Shown piece after piece: positions 11,120 to 25,369 of a stretch of 64,000 nt of DNA. The stretch's first letter is position 1. The number at the start of each line of letters is the position of its first letter. The position numbers and the translations under genes were made by a program. The notes below the pieces were generated by a model. The model saw only the letters and a list, made by a program, of their open reading frames with translations, was not told the origin of the DNA and did not search any database. The DNA comes from Streptomyces davaonensis JCM 4913 (GTDB taxonomy: Bacteria; Actinomycetota; Actinomycetes; Streptomycetales; Streptomycetaceae): contig NC_020504.1 of the NCBI RefSeq assembly GCF_000349325.1, positions 4,188,053 through 4,252,052 of the forward strand, read 5' to 3'.

Positions 11120-11491
11120 TTACTTCTCCTTCTTGGCGCCGTAGCGGCTGCGGGCCTGCTTGCGGTTCTTGACACCCTGGGTGTCGAGGGAACCGCGGAT
11201 GATCTTGTAGCGAACACCCGGCAGGTCCTTCACACGGCCACCACGCACGAGCACGATGGAGTGCTCCTGCAGGTTGTGTCCCTCACCCGGAATGTAAGCG
11301 GTGACCTCGATCCCGCTGGTCAGACGCACACGCGCGACCTTACGCAGGGCCGAGTTCGGCTTCTTCGGGGTGGTCGTGAACACACGCGTGCACACGCCGC
11401 GACGCTGGGGCGAACCCTCGAGTGCGGGCGTCTTGTTCTTCTCGACCTTGTCCTGCCGGCCCTTACGGACCAGCTGCTGGATCGTAGGCAC
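11120..11491 (-). CDS. rpsL: 30S ribosomal protein S12
   Basis: Decoding-centre protein and target of streptomycin resistance mutations. 123 residues from a GTG start with GGAG upstream. The sequence starts [20 protein letters not shown]. Lysines of the [10 protein letters not shown] loop and of [11 protein letters not shown] are the wild-type residues, so no rpsL-type streptomycin resistance is predicted. First gene of the str operon; an in-frame extension upstream has no family similarity and is not used. Confidence 0.98.
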   Translation of the reverse strand: MPTIQQLVRKGRQDKVEKNKTPALEGSPQRRGVCTRVFTTTPKKPNSALRKVARVRLTSGIEVTAYIPGEGHNLQEHSIVLVRGGRVKDLPGVRYKIIRGSLDTQGVKNRKQARSRYGAKKEK

Positions 11492-11541
11492 TACTTCTCC
11501 GGTTTCTGTGTGCCGAATGGTGAAGCTAACCTGGAACGTCG

Positions 11542-11566
11542 CCGACCCACGCGGTCGGGTGTGTCG
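11542..11566 (-). promoter_or_regulatory. str leader hairpin element shared with the S10 leader
   Basis: The minus strand reads CGACACACCCGACCGCGTGG followed by GTCGG, identical to 1092-1116 except at one base. CCGACC and GGTCGG can form a small hairpin. It lies 50 nt upstream of the rpsL start. The two copies are in leaders of the two main ribosomal protein operons and otherwise unlike surroundings, suggesting a common regulatory role. Confidence 0.6.
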
Positions 11567-11685
11567 AATCCGGCGGACTCCCGCCGCGAGGCGAAAAGAG
11601 CACAGATTGCGGTGGCCGCTCACAGCTCGCTGTGCGGTCTGAAGGCACGCACAAGAGCCAGGGCACACCCCAGGCACAAGGTCTG

Positions 11686-11714
11686 AGCGTACCTACCTCA
11701 TTCGCTGCGGTCAA
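11686..11714 (-). promoter_or_regulatory. putative str operon promoter
   Basis: On the minus strand TTGACC (11709-11714) is separated by 17 bp from TACGCT (11686-11691), a good housekeeping-sigma match. It lies about 195 bp upstream of rpsL, giving a leader that would contain the shared hairpin element. Confidence 0.55.
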
Positions 11715-11789
11715 AACAAATGGACCGCACCCGGATCACCCGGCAGAACATGTCAAGGCCCTACGCCGTAAGTGATCTTCGAATGGGCG

Positions 11790-12335
11790 TCATCCAGAGA
11801 CGATCCCGGCGATCGTCGCGATCACCAGAACCGCCGCCCAGCCTGCCGTCGACAGCCACCCGAGCACCAGCCCGGTGAGCGCGAGCCCGTCGCCGCCCTC
11901 ACCGGTCCGCTGCATCTCAGCACGGGCCGAGTGCCCCAGGACGACCGCGGGTATGCCGGTGAGTCCGAAACTGACCAGGCACAGCAGCCCGCAGACCGCC
12001 GAGCCGACCGCCTTCCCGTTCGTCCGGGGGCGCGGTACGGCGAGGAAGGGGTGCGATACGGCGATGTAGGGCCCCGAGCCGTGCGCCACGGGGCCGTTGG
12101 GCAGATCGGCGACGAGCAGGCCCAGTTCCCCCACCGTACGGGCGGCGTACGCCCGGGCGACGCGCTTCTCGAACTCGGGCTGCTCCAGGCGCCCTTCCCC
12201 GAACCCCGCTCTGAGCACGTCCACGGCACGCTCACGGTCGGCGTGCGAGGCGAGCATTGACGGGACGCCACTGTGTCCGGCCCATGGCTGGGGGACGGCG
12301 CCGCCCTGCCAGGGCTGCCAGGACGGTTGCGTCAT
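11790..12335 (-). CDS. DUF1707/DUF4190 membrane protein
   Basis: 181 residues. Residues about 30-80 form a DUF1707 segment (SHADRERAVDVLRAGFGEGR, then RVARAYAARTVGELG), a short charged domain found at the N-terminus of many actinobacterial membrane proteins. The C-terminal part has two hydrophobic helices of DUF4190 type (GSAVCGLLCLVSFGLTGIP and LTGLVLGWLSTAGWAAVL). Start ATG is preceded by GGGGGAGG. Single gene, divergent from the next membrane protein. Function unknown. Confidence 0.8.
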   Translation of the reverse strand: MTQPSWQPWQGGAVPQPWAGHSGVPSMLASHADRERAVDVLRAGFGEGRLEQPEFEKRVARAYAARTVGELGLLVADLPNGPVAHGSGPYIAVSHPFLAVPRPRTNGKAVGSAVCGLLCLVSFGLTGIPAVVLGHSARAEMQRTGEGGDGLALTGLVLGWLSTAGWAAVLVIATIAGIVSG

Positions 12336-12488
12336 GGAGCACCTCCCCCGGTACTGGTCGGAGTCCCTCCATCATGCGCCGAACCGGCATTTACGGCACC
12401 GGGCTCGTACCCGGAGAAAACCCGGAGACGTCCCCCAGGGGACCGGCTCCGGGTGCGGGCCCCGGGCGCCGCGAACAGACTGAGGATC

Positions 12489-13385
12489 ATGTCCGCGCCC
12501 CCGCGCTCCCCCACCTCGACGTTCATGCGCAACGCGGCGCTCGTGGCGGCCCCCGGCACCATCGCCTTCGCGCTGCTCTACTACTTCGGCAGCATCTACA
12601 TCAAGGCGTACTACACCGCCCTCGGCGTGCCCCCGGAGGACCTCGGGTTCTCCATCCAGGGCGTCGTGTCCAACAGCACCAGCGGGGTCTTCGTGCCCGT
12701 GTGCCTGCTGCTGGGCGGCGGACTGGTCGTGTTCCTGCTGCTCGGCTGGCTGGGCCCGGCGTTGGCCGGTCCCGAGCGTGCAGTGCTGCGCCGGAAGGTG
12801 ATCGCGTGGCTGCTCGTCGTCGGGACAGCCCTGGTGCTCATCGGCTTCCCGGCGTTCTTCACGGACACGGTGACCCTCTTCCCCTCGGGCTGGCCCCGCC
12901 GGTTCCTGCCGGCCCTGGCGGTCGCGGCGGGCGCCACCCTCGCCGTCTTCGCCGTCCACCTGCGGCTCAGCGAGGAACCGGATGTCCGCCTCCGGCAGGC
13001 TCGCAGGACCGAGCAGACCTGGCTGGCGGGCGGCACCCTGCTCCTCGGGCTGCTGGCACTGAGCCTCTTCTACGAGATGGCTCTCTATGTGGCGGACGTG
13101 GGTCGCGGCGACGCCATGGTCCACGCGGACGAGGGCTACCAGGGCTCCCCGTTCGTGGTGGTCCATTCCCGGGTGCCGCTGAAGCACAACGCGGTGGGCA
13201 CCAGCTTCAAGGACCACGGCACGAAGGCCGCACCGTATCGCTATGAGTACCGCGGCTTCCGTATCGTCGCGAAGGCGCCGACCCGCTTCTATCTGATCTC
13301 CCAGGCATCGCGGAGCTACGCCGCCCGCCAGCTCGTGGTTCTCCCGGACGACGGCACGGCCTGGCTGGAGATCATGGCTGACTGA
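12489..13385 (+). CDS. membrane protein of unknown function
   Basis: 298 residues, not assignable to a named family. I see four or five hydrophobic segments: ALVAAPGTIAFALLYYFGSI near residue 20, LLLGGGLVVFLLLGWLG near 80, WLLVVGTALVLIGFPAFF near 110, FLPALAVAAGATLAVFAVHL and LAGGTLLLGLLALSLFYEMA. A soluble C-terminal domain of about 100 residues follows, probably outside the cell. The ATG at 12489 was chosen because the hydrophobic N-terminus begins directly after it and TGAGGA precedes it; an upstream in-frame extension is low-complexity and overlaps the divergent gene. Confidence 0.7.
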   Translation: MSAPPRSPTSTFMRNAALVAAPGTIAFALLYYFGSIYIKAYYTALGVPPEDLGFSIQGVVSNSTSGVFVPVCLLLGGGLVVFLLLGWLGPALAGPERAVLRRKVIAWLLVVGTALVLIGFPAFFTDTVTLFPSGWPRRFLPALAVAAGATLAVFAVHLRLSEEPDVRLRQARRTEQTWLAGGTLLLGLLALSLFYEMALYVADVGRGDAMVHADEGYQGSPFVVVHSRVPLKHNAVGTSFKDHGTKAAPYRYEYRGFRIVAKAPTRFYLISQASRSYAARQLVVLPDDGTAWLEIMAD

Positions 13386-13394
13386 GGGACTCGC

Positions 13395-14018
13395 TCAGGG
13401 AATCTCGTACTCGTCGGGGATGTCCGTCGGCACCTCGTCCGTAGGGACTTCCGTGGGCACCTCGGTCGGCACCTCGGTCGGCACCTCGGTGGGCGTCACC
13501 GGCGCCGGCTCGGTGGTGGTCGGGTCCGTGTCCCCGACGGCCTCCCCGGAGACCGGGACGGAGAGGCTGGTGCCGTCGTCCATCGTGAACGTCAACTCAC
13601 CGCTGTACGGTCCCGCTTCCATCGGGGTGACCCTGATCCCCACGTCGCAGGGCGGCGTCTGCCCCACGCACTCCTGGCTGACCTCACCCTTGGCTTCCGA
13701 GCTGTCCCATCTGAGCTGCTGAAGCTGGGCCGGGTTCTCGTTCGAGCCCTCGACATGCACGTCCCCCTCCACCGCCTTCCCTGGCTCGGTCCGTTGCAGC
13801 GTGATCGCCGACGCCGAAGCGTCCTCGGAGTCGCTGCCCAGGAAGACCGAAGCCAGCCGGTCCGCCTCCGAGGTCGGCTCCCCCGTCCCGTTCTCCTCGA
13901 ACTCGGTGGGCCGGGACTGCTCCTGCACGGAGTCGCTCCCGCCCCCACAGGCAGCCGTAGCCACCAGCGCGGCCGTCACCGCCGCTACGGCGAACACCCG
14001 GGCGATCGCTGACGTCAT
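13395..14018 (-). CDS. putative lipoprotein with PTEV repeat tail
   Basis: 207 residues. The start ATG has GGAGGTGCCGGAG upstream. A lipoprotein signal ends in the lipobox LVATAAC at about residue 24, so the mature protein is probably lipid-anchored. The middle is an immunoglobulin-like beta domain (RVTPMEAGPYSGELTFTMDD). The C-terminus is a run of four to five PTEV units ending in acidic residues. Convergent with the gene at 12489. Function unknown. Confidence 0.75.
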   Translation of the reverse strand: MTSAIARVFAVAAVTAALVATAACGGGSDSVQEQSRPTEFEENGTGEPTSEADRLASVFLGSDSEDASASAITLQRTEPGKAVEGDVHVEGSNENPAQLQQLRWDSSEAKGEVSQECVGQTPPCDVGIRVTPMEAGPYSGELTFTMDDGTSLSVPVSGEAVGDTDPTTTEPAPVTPTEVPTEVPTEVPTEVPTDEVPTDIPDEYEIP

Positions 14019-14110
14019 GGGCTCCGGCACCTCCGCTTGCGCACGGCTGGGTCCGGCCCAACCTCGCACACCGGCCCCGCCCGGACCCGAACCGACTCGA
14101 ACACGCCGAA

Positions 14111-14138
14111 GGGCGGCCACCCCAATGGGTGACCGCCC
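14111..14138 (-). terminator. rpoBC terminator
   Basis: A 12-bp stem (GGGCGGTCACCC with one G-T pair) around a short ATTG loop lies about 20 bp past the rpoC stop codon. Placement and stem strength support termination of the rpoB-rpoC transcript. Confidence 0.75.
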
Positions 14139-14157
14139 CTCAACTCAAACGACTCGC

Positions 14158-18057
<3,900 letters not shown>

Positions 18058-18151
18058 TATGCGTCAATCCCTCTCAGGGTTGTAAGTCTTTGGGTCTGAT
18101 ACGGGGGTCCAGGGGCCGGAGGCCTTCGTGGTGAAGGCCTCCGGACTCCCG

Positions 18152-21100
18152 TCAGACCTCTTCGACGCTGCTCGGCTCGCGCCGGGACAGGTCGATGCCG
18201 AGCTCCTCCGCGGCGCGGAAGACATCCTCGTCGGTGTCACGCATCTCGATGGACATACCGTCGCTGGACAGCACCTCCACGTTCAGGCACAGGGACTGCA
18301 TCTCCTTGATGAGCACCTTGAAGGACTCGGGGATGCCGGGCTCGGGGATGTTCTCGCCCTTGACGATGGCCTCGTAGACCTTCACTCGGCCGGTGACGTC
18401 GTCGGACTTGATGGTCAGCAGCTCCTGGAGGGCGTACGCGGCGCCGTAAGCCTCCAGCGCCCACACCTCCATCTCACCGAACCGCTGGCCACCGAACTGA
18501 GCCTTACCACCCAGCGGCTGCTGGGTGATCATGGAGTACGGACCGGTCGACCGGGCGTGCAGCTTGTCGTCGACCAGGTGGTGCAGCTTCAGGATGTACA
18601 TGTAGCCGACCGAGATCGGGTCCGGGAACGGCTCACCGCTACGGCCGTCGAACAGCCGCGCCTTACCGGTCGGGAGCACCATGCGCTCGCCGTCGCGGTT
18701 CGGGATGGTGTGGTTCAGCAGACCCGCGAGCTCGTCCTCACGCGCACCGTCGAAGACCGGGGTCGCGACGTTCGTGCCCGGCGCGACCTGGTCGGCGCCG
18801 ATCGCCTGGAGGCGCTGCGCCCACTCGTCCGCGAGGCCGGAGACGTCCCAGCCGCGGCTGGCGAGCCAGCCGAGGTGGATCTCCAGGACCTGTCCCGGGT
18901 TCATTCGGGACGGGACACCGAGCGGGTTGAGGATGATGTCGACCGGGGTGCCGTCCTCCAGGAACGGCATGTCCTCGATCGGCAGGATCTTGGAGATGAC
19001 GCCCTTGTTGCCGTGGCGGCCGGCGAGCTTGTCACCGTCGGTGATCTTGCGCTTCTGCGCGACGTAGACGCGCACCAGCTGGTTCACACCGGGGGGAAGC
19101 TCGTCGCCCTCCTCGCGGTCGAAGACGCGAACGCCGATGACCTTGCCGGTCTCGCCGTGCGGCACCTTCAGCGAGGTGTCACGGACCTCACGGGCCTTCT
19201 CACCGAAGATCGCGCGCAGCAGGCGCTCCTCCGGCGTCAGCTCGGTCTCACCCTTGGGCGTGACCTTGCCGACGAGGATGTCACCGGCGATGACCTCGGC
19301 ACCGATGCGGATGATGCCGCGCTCGTCGAGGTCGGCGAGGACCTCCTCGGAGACGTTCGGGATGTCCCGGGTGATCTCCTCGGGGCCGAGCTTGGTGTCA
19401 CGGGCGTCGACCTCGTGCTCCTCGATGTGGATCGAGGAGAGGACGTCGTCCTGCACGAGGCGCTGCGACAGGATGATCGCGTCCTCGTAGTTGTGACCCT
19501 CCCACGGCATGAACGCCACGAGCAGGTTCTTGCCCAGCGCCATCTCGCCGTTCTCGGTGGCCGCGCCGTCGGCGAGGACCTGGCCCTCGATGACGCGGTC
19601 GCCCTCGTCGATGATGACCTTCTGGTTGACCGAGGTGCCCTGGTTGGAGCGGGCGAACTTGGCCAGGCGGTACGTGATGTACGTGCCGTCGTCGTTGGCG
19701 GTGGTGATGTAGTCCGCGGAGACCTCCTGGACCACACCCGCCTTCTCGGCCTTGACCACGTCGCCGGCGTCGACGGCGGAGCGGTACTCCATGCCGGTGC
19801 CGACGAGCGGGGACTCGGACTTAATCAGCGGCACGGCCTGACGCATCATGTTCGCGCCCATGAGGGCACGGTTGGCGTCGTCGTGCTCGAGGAACGGGAT
19901 CATCGCGGTCGCGACCGACACCATCTGGCGCGGCGAGACGTCCATGTAGTCGACGTCCTCGCCACCGACGTAGTCGACCTCGCCGCCACGGCGGCGGACC
20001 AGGACGCGGCCCTCGGTGAACCGCATGTCGTCATTGAGCGTGGCGTTGGCCTGCGCGATGACGAACCGGTCCTCCTCGTCGGCGGTCAGGTAGTCGACCT
20101 CGTCGGAGACCTGACCGTCGACGACCTTGCGGTACGGCGTCTCGACGAAGCCGAACGCGTTGACGCGACCGTAGGAGGCGAGCGAGCCGATCAGACCGAT
20201 GTTCGGGCCTTCGGGCGTCTCGATCGGGCACATACGGCCGTAGTGAGACGGGTGCACGTCACGGACCTCGAAGCCGGCCCGCTCACGGGAGAGACCACCC
20301 GGACCAAGAGCCGACAGACGGCGCTTGTGGGTGAGACCCGACAGCGGGTTGTTCTGGTCCATGAACTGCGACAGCTGGCTGGTGCCGAAGAACTCCTTGA
20401 TGGAGGCGACGACCGGCCGGATGTTGATCAGGGTCTGCGGCGTGATCGCCTCGACGTCCTGAGTCGTCATGCGCTCACGGACGACGCGCTCCATACGAGC
20501 CAGACCCGTACGGACCTGGTTCTGGATGAGCTCGCCGACGCTGCGCAGACGACGGTTGCCGAAGTGGTCGATGTCGTCGGTCTCGACGACGATCGTCTGG
20601 CCGTTGTCCGCGGCCGTCTCGGTCTCACCGGCGTGCAGCTTCACCAGGTACTTGATCGTCGAGATGACGTCCTCGACGGTCAGGATGCCCGCGTCCAGCG
20701 GAGCCTCCGCACCCAGCTTCTTGTTGACCTTGTAGCGGCCGACCTTGGCCAGGTCGTAGCGCTTGGGGTTGAAGTACAGGTTCTCCAGCAGCGTCTGCGC
20801 GGCCTCACGCGTGGGGGGCTCGCCCGGACGCAGCTTGCGGTAGATGTCGAGCAGCGCGTCGTCCTGGCCCTGGGTGTGGTCCTTCTCCAGGGTGGCGCGC
20901 ATGGACTCGTACTCGCCGAACTCCTCCAGGATCTGCTCGGTCGTCCAACCGAGAGCCTTGAGCAGAACGGTCACGGACTGCTTGCGCTTGCGGTCGATAC
21001 GCACACCGACCATGTCGCGCTTGTCGATCTCCATCTCCAGCCAGGCACCCCGGGACGGGATGATCTTGGCCGAGAAGATGTCCTTGTCGGACGTCTTGTC

Positions 21101-21637
21101 GATGGAGGAGTCGAAGTAGACACCGGGCGAACGGACCAGCTGCGACACCACGACACGCTCGGTGCCGTTGATGACGAAGGTGCCCTTGTGCGTCATGAGC
21201 GGGAAGTCGCCCATGAAGACCGTCTGAGACTTGATCTCGCCGGTCTCGTTGTTGGTGAACTCGGCCGTCACGAAGAGCGGGGCCGCGTACGTGAAGTCAC
21301 GGTCCTTGCACTCGTCGATGCTGTTCTTCGGCGGCTCGAAACGGTGGTCGCGGAACGTCAGCGACATCGACCCGGAGAAGTCCTCGATCGGGGAGATCTC
21401 CTCGAAGATCTCCTCCAGACCGGACTTGGTGGGGACGTCCTGACCTGACTCCAGAGCCGCCTCGACCCGACTCTGCCAGGCGGTGTTCCCGAGCAGCCAG
21501 TCAAAGCTCTCGGTCTGCAGCGCGAGCAGGTTGGGAACCTCGAGGGGCTCCTTGATCTTTGCAAAGGAGATGCGCAGCGGGGCGGTGCTTGCGCCGTTGT
21601 TCGTATTCGCGGTCGAGGCAGTGCGCGAGGCGGCCAA
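18152..21637 (-). CDS. rpoB: RNA polymerase beta subunit
   Basis: Large catalytic subunit and rifamycin target. 1161 residues if started at the TTG at 21635-21637, which gives MAASR...STANTNN as in other Streptomyces and has GGAAGGA upstream; a longer reading has no family support. The rifampicin region (about residues 418-445, [15 protein letters not shown] then [13 protein letters not shown]) has the wild-type Asp, His and Ser, so sensitivity is predicted. The 593-bp gap after rplL contains an attenuator-like hairpin and two promoter-like sequences. Confidence 0.99.
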   Translation of the reverse strand: MAASRTASTANTNNGASTAPLRISFAKIKEPLEVPNLLALQTESFDWLLGNTAWQSRVEAALESGQDVPTKSGLEEIFEEISPIEDFSGSMSLTFRDHRFEPPKNSIDECKDRDFTYAAPLFVTAEFTNNETGEIKSQTVFMGDFPLMTHKGTFVINGTERVVVSQLVRSPGVYFDSSIDKTSDKDIFSAKIIPSRGAWLEMEIDKRDMVGVRIDRKRKQSVTVLLKALGWTTEQILEEFGEYESMRATLEKDHTQGQDDALLDIYRKLRPGEPPTREAAQTLLENLYFNPKRYDLAKVGRYKVNKKLGAEAPLDAGILTVEDVISTIKYLVKLHAGETETAADNGQTIVVETDDIDHFGNRRLRSVGELIQNQVRTGLARMERVVRERMTTQDVEAITPQTLINIRPVVASIKEFFGTSQLSQFMDQNNPLSGLTHKRRLSALGPGGLSRERAGFEVRDVHPSHYGRMCPIETPEGPNIGLIGSLASYGRVNAFGFVETPYRKVVDGQVSDEVDYLTADEEDRFVIAQANATLNDDMRFTEGRVLVRRRGGEVDYVGGEDVDYMDVSPRQMVSVATAMIPFLEHDDANRALMGANMMRQAVPLIKSESPLVGTGMEYRSAVDAGDVVKAEKAGVVQEVSADYITTANDDGTYITYRLAKFARSNQGTSVNQKVIIDEGDRVIEGQVLADGAATENGEMALGKNLLVAFMPWEGHNYEDAIILSQRLVQDDVLSSIHIEEHEVDARDTKLGPEEITRDIPNVSEEVLADLDERGIIRIGAEVIAGDILVGKVTPKGETELTPEERLLRAIFGEKAREVRDTSLKVPHGETGKVIGVRVFDREEGDELPPGVNQLVRVYVAQKRKITDGDKLAGRHGNKGVISKILPIEDMPFLEDGTPVDIILNPLGVPSRMNPGQVLEIHLGWLASRGWDVSGLADEWAQRLQAIGADQVAPGTNVATPVFDGAREDELAGLLNHTIPNRDGERMVLPTGKARLFDGRSGEPFPDPISVGYMYILKLHHLVDDKLHARSTGPYSMITQQPLGGKAQFGGQRFGEMEVWALEAYGAAYALQELLTIKSDDVTGRVKVYEAIVKGENIPEPGIPESFKVLIKEMQSLCLNVEVLSSDGMSIEMRDTDEDVFRAAEELGIDLSRREPSSVEEV

Positions 21638-21819
21638 GAGGGGGTCCTTCCGAGGGCTCGGACTCACTACGCGCGTACCGGCCCCTCGCCCGGGGCACGG
21701 AGACAGGTTCCCCATTTTGGCCGTTTGGCCAGGTCAGGGGTGGTCCGGTCGTCTGTGCTCAGGTGAGGGCATGCCCCTGGTGACGGGCAGGGGACAGCTA
21801 ACAGGCAGCGCAAAGGGTC

Positions 21820-21848
21820 AGTGTAGCCACTTGGCACACTGATGTCCA
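21820..21848 (-). promoter_or_regulatory. putative rpoB promoter, proximal
   Basis: On the minus strand TGGACA (21843-21848) and TACACT (21820-21825) are spaced by 17 bp, close to the housekeeping consensus. It lies about 180 bp upstream of the rpoB TTG. Confidence 0.5.
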
Positions 21849-21991
21849 GTGCGGGTTTTTCGCGACCCTTGTTGTGCTCAACGCCCTCGTTCTCAACGCC
21901 CTCGGCATGCCCGCCCTCGATGCACGTTGATACTGCCCTCTTCGTCGTCGATCCATGCCTCGGATTCGGACCGTTGTGACGACGCGTCCTG

Positions 21992-22020
21992 AGAATTGCG
22001 CGCTGCGTGCGGTTCGTCAA
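21992..22020 (-). promoter_or_regulatory. putative rpoB promoter, distal
   Basis: TTGACG (22015-22020) and AATTCT (21992-21997) are spaced by 17 bp on the minus strand, downstream of the rplL hairpin. The -35 is good and the -10 is weaker. Confidence 0.4.
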
Positions 22021-22122
22021 GGCCCCTCATGCCGGAACCGGGGTGACCGGAGACACGACGAAGATCACCATACCCCCCGCGACCTCGGGTGCAAGGCAAC
22101 CGCGGCCCGCCCTCCGGGAACG

Positions 22123-22160
22123 CCGAAGAGCGACCACCCGGATGGATGATCGCTCTTCGG
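22123..22160 (-). terminator. attenuator or partial terminator after rplL
   Basis: An 11-bp inverted repeat (CCGAAGAGCGA and complement) with a 16-nt loop lies about 70 bp beyond rplL. There is no T run and the loop is large, so partial readthrough into rpoB is likely, as known for rplJL-rpoBC units in other bacteria. Confidence 0.6.
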
Positions 22161-22230
22161 TGCGCTCGCGTTACAGCCCTACGGGGCCGAAATCAGCTCG
22201 CGGTGAGTCCGTACCCGGACCCGTGAGGTG

Positions 22231-22611
22231 TTACTTGACCTCGACGGAGGCGCCGGCGCCCTTGAGGGACTCGGCGGCCTTCTCGGCGGCGTCCTTGGCG
22301 ACCTTCTCGAGGACGGGCTTCGGGGCGCCGTCCACCAGGTCCTTGGCCTCCTTCAGGCCGAGGGAGGTCAGCTCACGCACGACCTTGATGACCTGGATCT
22401 TCTTGTCGCCGGCGCCGGTGAGGATGACGTCGAACTCGTCCTTCTCCTCTTCCTGCGGCACGGCGGCGGCCGGCCCGGCCGGGCCGGCAACGGCGACGGC
22501 GGCGGCGGCGGTGACGTCGAACTTCTCCTCGAACGCCTTCACGAACTCGGAGAGCTGGATGAGGGTCATGCCCTCGAACTCGGCGAGCAGTTCGTCCTGG
22601 GTGAGAGCCAC
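22231..22611 (-). CDS. rplL: 50S ribosomal protein L7/L12
   Basis: Stalk protein that recruits translational GTPases. 127 residues from a GTG start with GGAAGGAAAG upstream. An N-terminal dimerisation helix pair ([20 protein letters not shown]) is joined by an Ala/Gly/Pro hinge to a C-terminal domain with the conserved [20 protein letters not shown] segment. Follows rplJ by 110 bp in the same transcript. Confidence 0.98.
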   Translation of the reverse strand: MALTQDELLAEFEGMTLIQLSEFVKAFEEKFDVTAAAAVAVAGPAGPAAAVPQEEEKDEFDVILTGAGDKKIQVIKVVRELTSLGLKEAKDLVDGAPKPVLEKVAKDAAEKAAESLKGAGASVEVK

Positions 22612-22721
22612 GATGGCTTTCCTTCCACTAATTCGGCTGGTGCCGGATGTACATGTCTGGCGGGCGTACGTTCGGCCCGCTACGACCACCGCGTCAGGCG
22701 GCGGTCATGATGCGAGCCGAG

Positions 22722-23252
22722 TTACTCGGCACCGCCCTGCTCGTCCTGCTTGGCGCGAAGCGCGTCCACGGTGCGGACGAGCTTCGACGGGAGCGCCTGG
22801 AAGACCTGAGCAGCCTGCGTCTGCTTGCCCTTCATGGCGCCCGCCAGCTTGGCGAGCAGAACCTCGCGGGACTCGAGGTCCGCAAGCTTCTTGATCTCGT
22901 CGGCGGACAGCGCCTTGCCGTCAAGGACACCGCCCTTGATGACGAGGTTCGGGTTGTCCTTGGCGAAGTCACGAAGACCCTTCGCCGACTCCACCGGGTC
23001 ACCGGTGACGAAGGCGACGGCCGTCGGACCAGCGAAGAGCTGGTCGTCCAGCGTGATCCCGGCCTCGTTGGCCGCAATCTTGGTCAGCGTGTTCTTCACC
23101 ACGGCGTACTGGGCGTTCTCACCGAGGGAACGACGCAGCGTCTTGAGCTGCGCCACGGTGAGACCCCGGTACTCGGTCAGCACAGCGGCGTTCGAGCTGC
23201 GGAACTTGTCCGTCAGCTCGGCTACCGTGGCAGCCTTGTCGGGCGTCGGCAT
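22722..23252 (-). CDS. rplJ: 50S ribosomal protein L10
   Basis: Base of the L7/L12 stalk and, with L12, the usual feedback regulator of its own leader. 176 residues beginning [20 protein letters not shown]; the ATG has AAGGAGG upstream. The C-terminal helix that carries L12 dimers is present. Preceded by a 280-bp leader with a terminator-like hairpin. Confidence 0.97.
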   Translation of the reverse strand: MPTPDKAATVAELTDKFRSSNAAVLTEYRGLTVAQLKTLRRSLGENAQYAVVKNTLTKIAANEAGITLDDQLFAGPTAVAFVTGDPVESAKGLRDFAKDNPNLVIKGGVLDGKALSADEIKKLADLESREVLLAKLAGAMKGKQTQAAQVFQALPSKLVRTVDALRAKQDEQGGAE

Positions 23253-23532
23253 AAAGCGTCAGCCTCCTTCCGGGTGATGAGGACCGCGCGGGCCCGAAGG
23301 AGGACTGGAGAAAACGAAACGCCCCGGCGCAGGCGCACGGGGCGTAGCTCGACCATCATGGAGAACCATGCGGGAGCAACTTCCACAGTCACCTGCGCGG
23401 GTCGTCCGCAGTTCAGCGGATCCTTCGGCCACCGCGCCCTCTTACGAGTGCACGGCAACGACCAGCGGTCTTTGGCTTCTGTAGGAGAGTACGTGACCGG
23501 ATCCCCGTCAAGCAAATCCGGTCCTACGCCGC
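23253..23532 (-). promoter_or_regulatory. rplJ leader region (L10-leader type)
   Basis: 280 bp without a gene upstream of rplJ. On the minus strand it has a TTGACG (23506-23511) with no clear -10, then about 150 nt of potentially structured leader, then an intrinsic-terminator hairpin at 23311-23345, then the rplJ ribosome-binding site. Actinobacterial rplJ mRNAs carry an L10-binding leader; the terminator suggests regulation by attenuation here. The L10 binding site itself was not identified. Confidence 0.55.
23311..23345 (-). terminator. attenuator hairpin in rplJ leader
   Basis: On the minus strand ACGCCCCG pairs with CGGGGCGT across an 11-nt loop, followed directly by TTCGTTTT. This is a textbook intrinsic terminator, placed 67 bp upstream of rplJ and therefore inside its leader, so it must be read through or disrupted to express rplJL. 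Confidence 0.7.
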
Positions 23533-24402
23533 TCAGCTGCTCTCTAGGTCGTTCATCATCTCCGCCAGGTCCATGGTGTCCTTGGCGGGCGGAGCCTTGA
23601 TGGTCACCGGCTTGTTGTAGTCGAGGAAGGTGATGGTCAGGTCGAGCCGGCCCTTGTCCGCCTCGCCCTTCATCCGGAACTGCTTGGTGTGGTCGTCGCC
23701 GTCGATCCACATGTCCATGGTCATCTCGTCGACGCCCATGTCCTCGTACTGCTTGAGGCTTTTCTCGCGCTTCTCGCGCGTCTCCTTGTCCTCGTCCTTG
23801 AAGGAGTCGCGGAGGGTGTCGAGGGTGACGGTGCCCCGGTAGTGGGTCGTCTCGACGCCGTCGACCTTCTCGCTGCCGAGCTTCTTCACGTCCTCGGCGC
23901 CGGTCAGGAAGGTGGACTCGGTGGCCGGGTTCTGCTCGGCCTGGCCGGCCCCGGGAGCGCCCCCGCCGAGCGCGTCGTCCCCGAGCGCGGACAGGTCGAA
24001 CTTCATCCAGCTCTTGCCGTCCATCTCCTTGGCCATCTCGGCGTTGCCGCCGATGTACATGGCCTTGTCGACGAGCCGGATCTCGGCGGAGCCGTCCGCC
24101 CCCTGGTCAAGGGCCGTCATCTTCATGCTCATGGCCACGTCGGGCTTCATGCGCATGGCGGCCTCGGCCTTGACCCGGCCCTGCTCCGGCACCTCGCCGG
24201 TCATGCGGTAGCGCAGGGACGTGATGTCGTCCGAGTTCTTGGCGGCCTTGGCCACGGCGGCCGCGGGCGTCATCTTCGGGGAGTCCCCGGCCGCCCCCTC
24301 GGCATCACCCTTGGAACAGCTCACCGCGCCGGCGGCGAGGGCCACGGCGGCCAGTCCGGCACCGATCGTCCGAGCGCGCGCGGAACGTCGTACAGAAGTC
24401 AT
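23533..24402 (-). CDS. LppX/LprAFG-like lipoprotein
   Basis: 289 residues from an ATG with GGGGGGA upstream. The signal sequence ends in a lipobox (AAGAVSC) near residue 22, so it is a predicted lipid-anchored surface protein. The body is a U-shaped beta-sheet fold of the LppX/LprAFG group ([20 protein letters not shown], then [13 protein letters not shown], then [20 protein letters not shown]). Family members carry lipids in mycobacteria; in Streptomyces the role is unknown. Lies between rplA and rplJ. Confidence 0.85.
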   Translation of the reverse strand: MTSVRRSARARTIGAGLAAVALAAGAVSCSKGDAEGAAGDSPKMTPAAAVAKAAKNSDDITSLRYRMTGEVPEQGRVKAEAAMRMKPDVAMSMKMTALDQGADGSAEIRLVDKAMYIGGNAEMAKEMDGKSWMKFDLSALGDDALGGGAPGAGQAEQNPATESTFLTGAEDVKKLGSEKVDGVETTHYRGTVTLDTLRDSFKDEDKETREKREKSLKQYEDMGVDEMTMDMWIDGDDHTKQFRMKGEADKGRLDLTITFLDYNKPVTIKAPPAKDTMDLAEMMNDLESS

Positions 24403-24516
24403 TCGATTCCCCCCAAGGAACACATGACCGATTCACAGCGGAAGCGCGAGCCTAACCGATCAGTAACCCAGCGTCGCCTGATTTTCGGATGCCCCGGGCA
24501 ACGTTATGGAACGGGA

Positions 24517-24550
24517 ACGGGCCCCGCACCTCGAAAGGTGCGGGGCCCGT
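24517..24550 (-). terminator. rplKA terminator
   Basis: A perfect 15-bp stem (ACGGGCCCCGCACCT and complement) around a CGAA tetraloop lies 14 bp past the rplA stop. Same stem-plus-tetraloop form as the tuf terminator. Confidence 0.85.
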
Positions 24551-24564
24551 CAGGCCTCGGGCGC

Positions 24565-25290
24565 TCAGACGGCGGCCGGGTCCTCCTCGACGAGGAGGTT
24601 GCGCGTGCGGTTCGGGTCGACCGGAATGCCGGGGCCCATCGTGGTGGTGATGGCGGCCTTCTTGATGTAGCGACCCTTGGCGGCCGACGGCTTCAGACGG
24701 AGGATCTCCTCCAGCGCGGCGCCGTAGTTCTCCACCAGCTTGGTGTCGTCGAAGGACGCCTTGCCGATGATGAAGTGCAGGTTCGAGTGCTTGTCGACGC
24801 GGAACTCGATCTTGCCGCCCTTGATCTCGGTCACGGCCTTGGCCACGTCCGGGGTCACGGTGCCGGTCTTCGGGTTCGGCATCAGACCACGCGGGCCGAG
24901 GACACGGCCGAGGCGGCCGACCTTGCCCATGAGGTCAGGGGTGGCGACGACGGCGTCGAAGTCCAGACGGCCCTTCGACACCTCGTCGATGAGCTCGTCG
25001 GAGCCGACGATGTCGGCGCCCGCGGCCTCCGCGGCCGCAGCACGGTCACCGGTCGCGAAGACCAGGACCCGGGCAGTCTTGCCGGTGCCGTGCGGCAGGT
25101 TCACGGTGCCACGGACCATCTGGTCGGCCTTGCGCGGGTCGACACCCAGACGGAAGGCGACCTCGACGGTGCCGTCGAACTTGGTCGTGGAGGTCTCCTT
25201 GGCGAGACGGACGGCCTCGAGCGGGGCGTAGAGCTTGTCCCGGTCGATCTTGGCGTCCGCAGCGCGGAGAGACTTGCTGCGCTTGCTCAC
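24565..25290 (-). CDS. rplA: 50S ribosomal protein L1
   Basis: L1 stalk protein that guides deacylated tRNA out of the E site, and usual translational repressor of rplKA. 241 residues from a GTG start with CAGGAG upstream, beginning [20 protein letters not shown]. The L1 signature is visible around [20 protein letters not shown]. Follows rplK by 79 bp and is followed by a strong terminator. Confidence 0.98.
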   Translation of the reverse strand: MSKRSKSLRAADAKIDRDKLYAPLEAVRLAKETSTTKFDGTVEVAFRLGVDPRKADQMVRGTVNLPHGTGKTARVLVFATGDRAAAAEAAGADIVGSDELIDEVSKGRLDFDAVVATPDLMGKVGRLGRVLGPRGLMPNPKTGTVTPDVAKAVTEIKGGKIEFRVDKHSNLHFIIGKASFDDTKLVENYGAALEEILRLKPSAAKGRYIKKAAITTTMGPGIPVDPNRTRNLLVEEDPAAV

Positions 25291-25369
25291 TACTGCTCCT
25301 GGGGTTTCTTTAGGAGTTGTGGTCCAGGCCGAGCAGGCCCTGCCACTACTACTGCTGGGAGGTTGGGGT

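Noticed and set aside
18128..21448. 1106-codon open frame on the plus strand opposite rpoB
   Set aside because: Same reverse-strand effect over an intact rpoB.
18152..21637. Antibiotic-resistance alleles in rpoB or rpsL
   Set aside because: The rifampicin region of rpoB and the Lys loops of rpsL carry wild-type residues.
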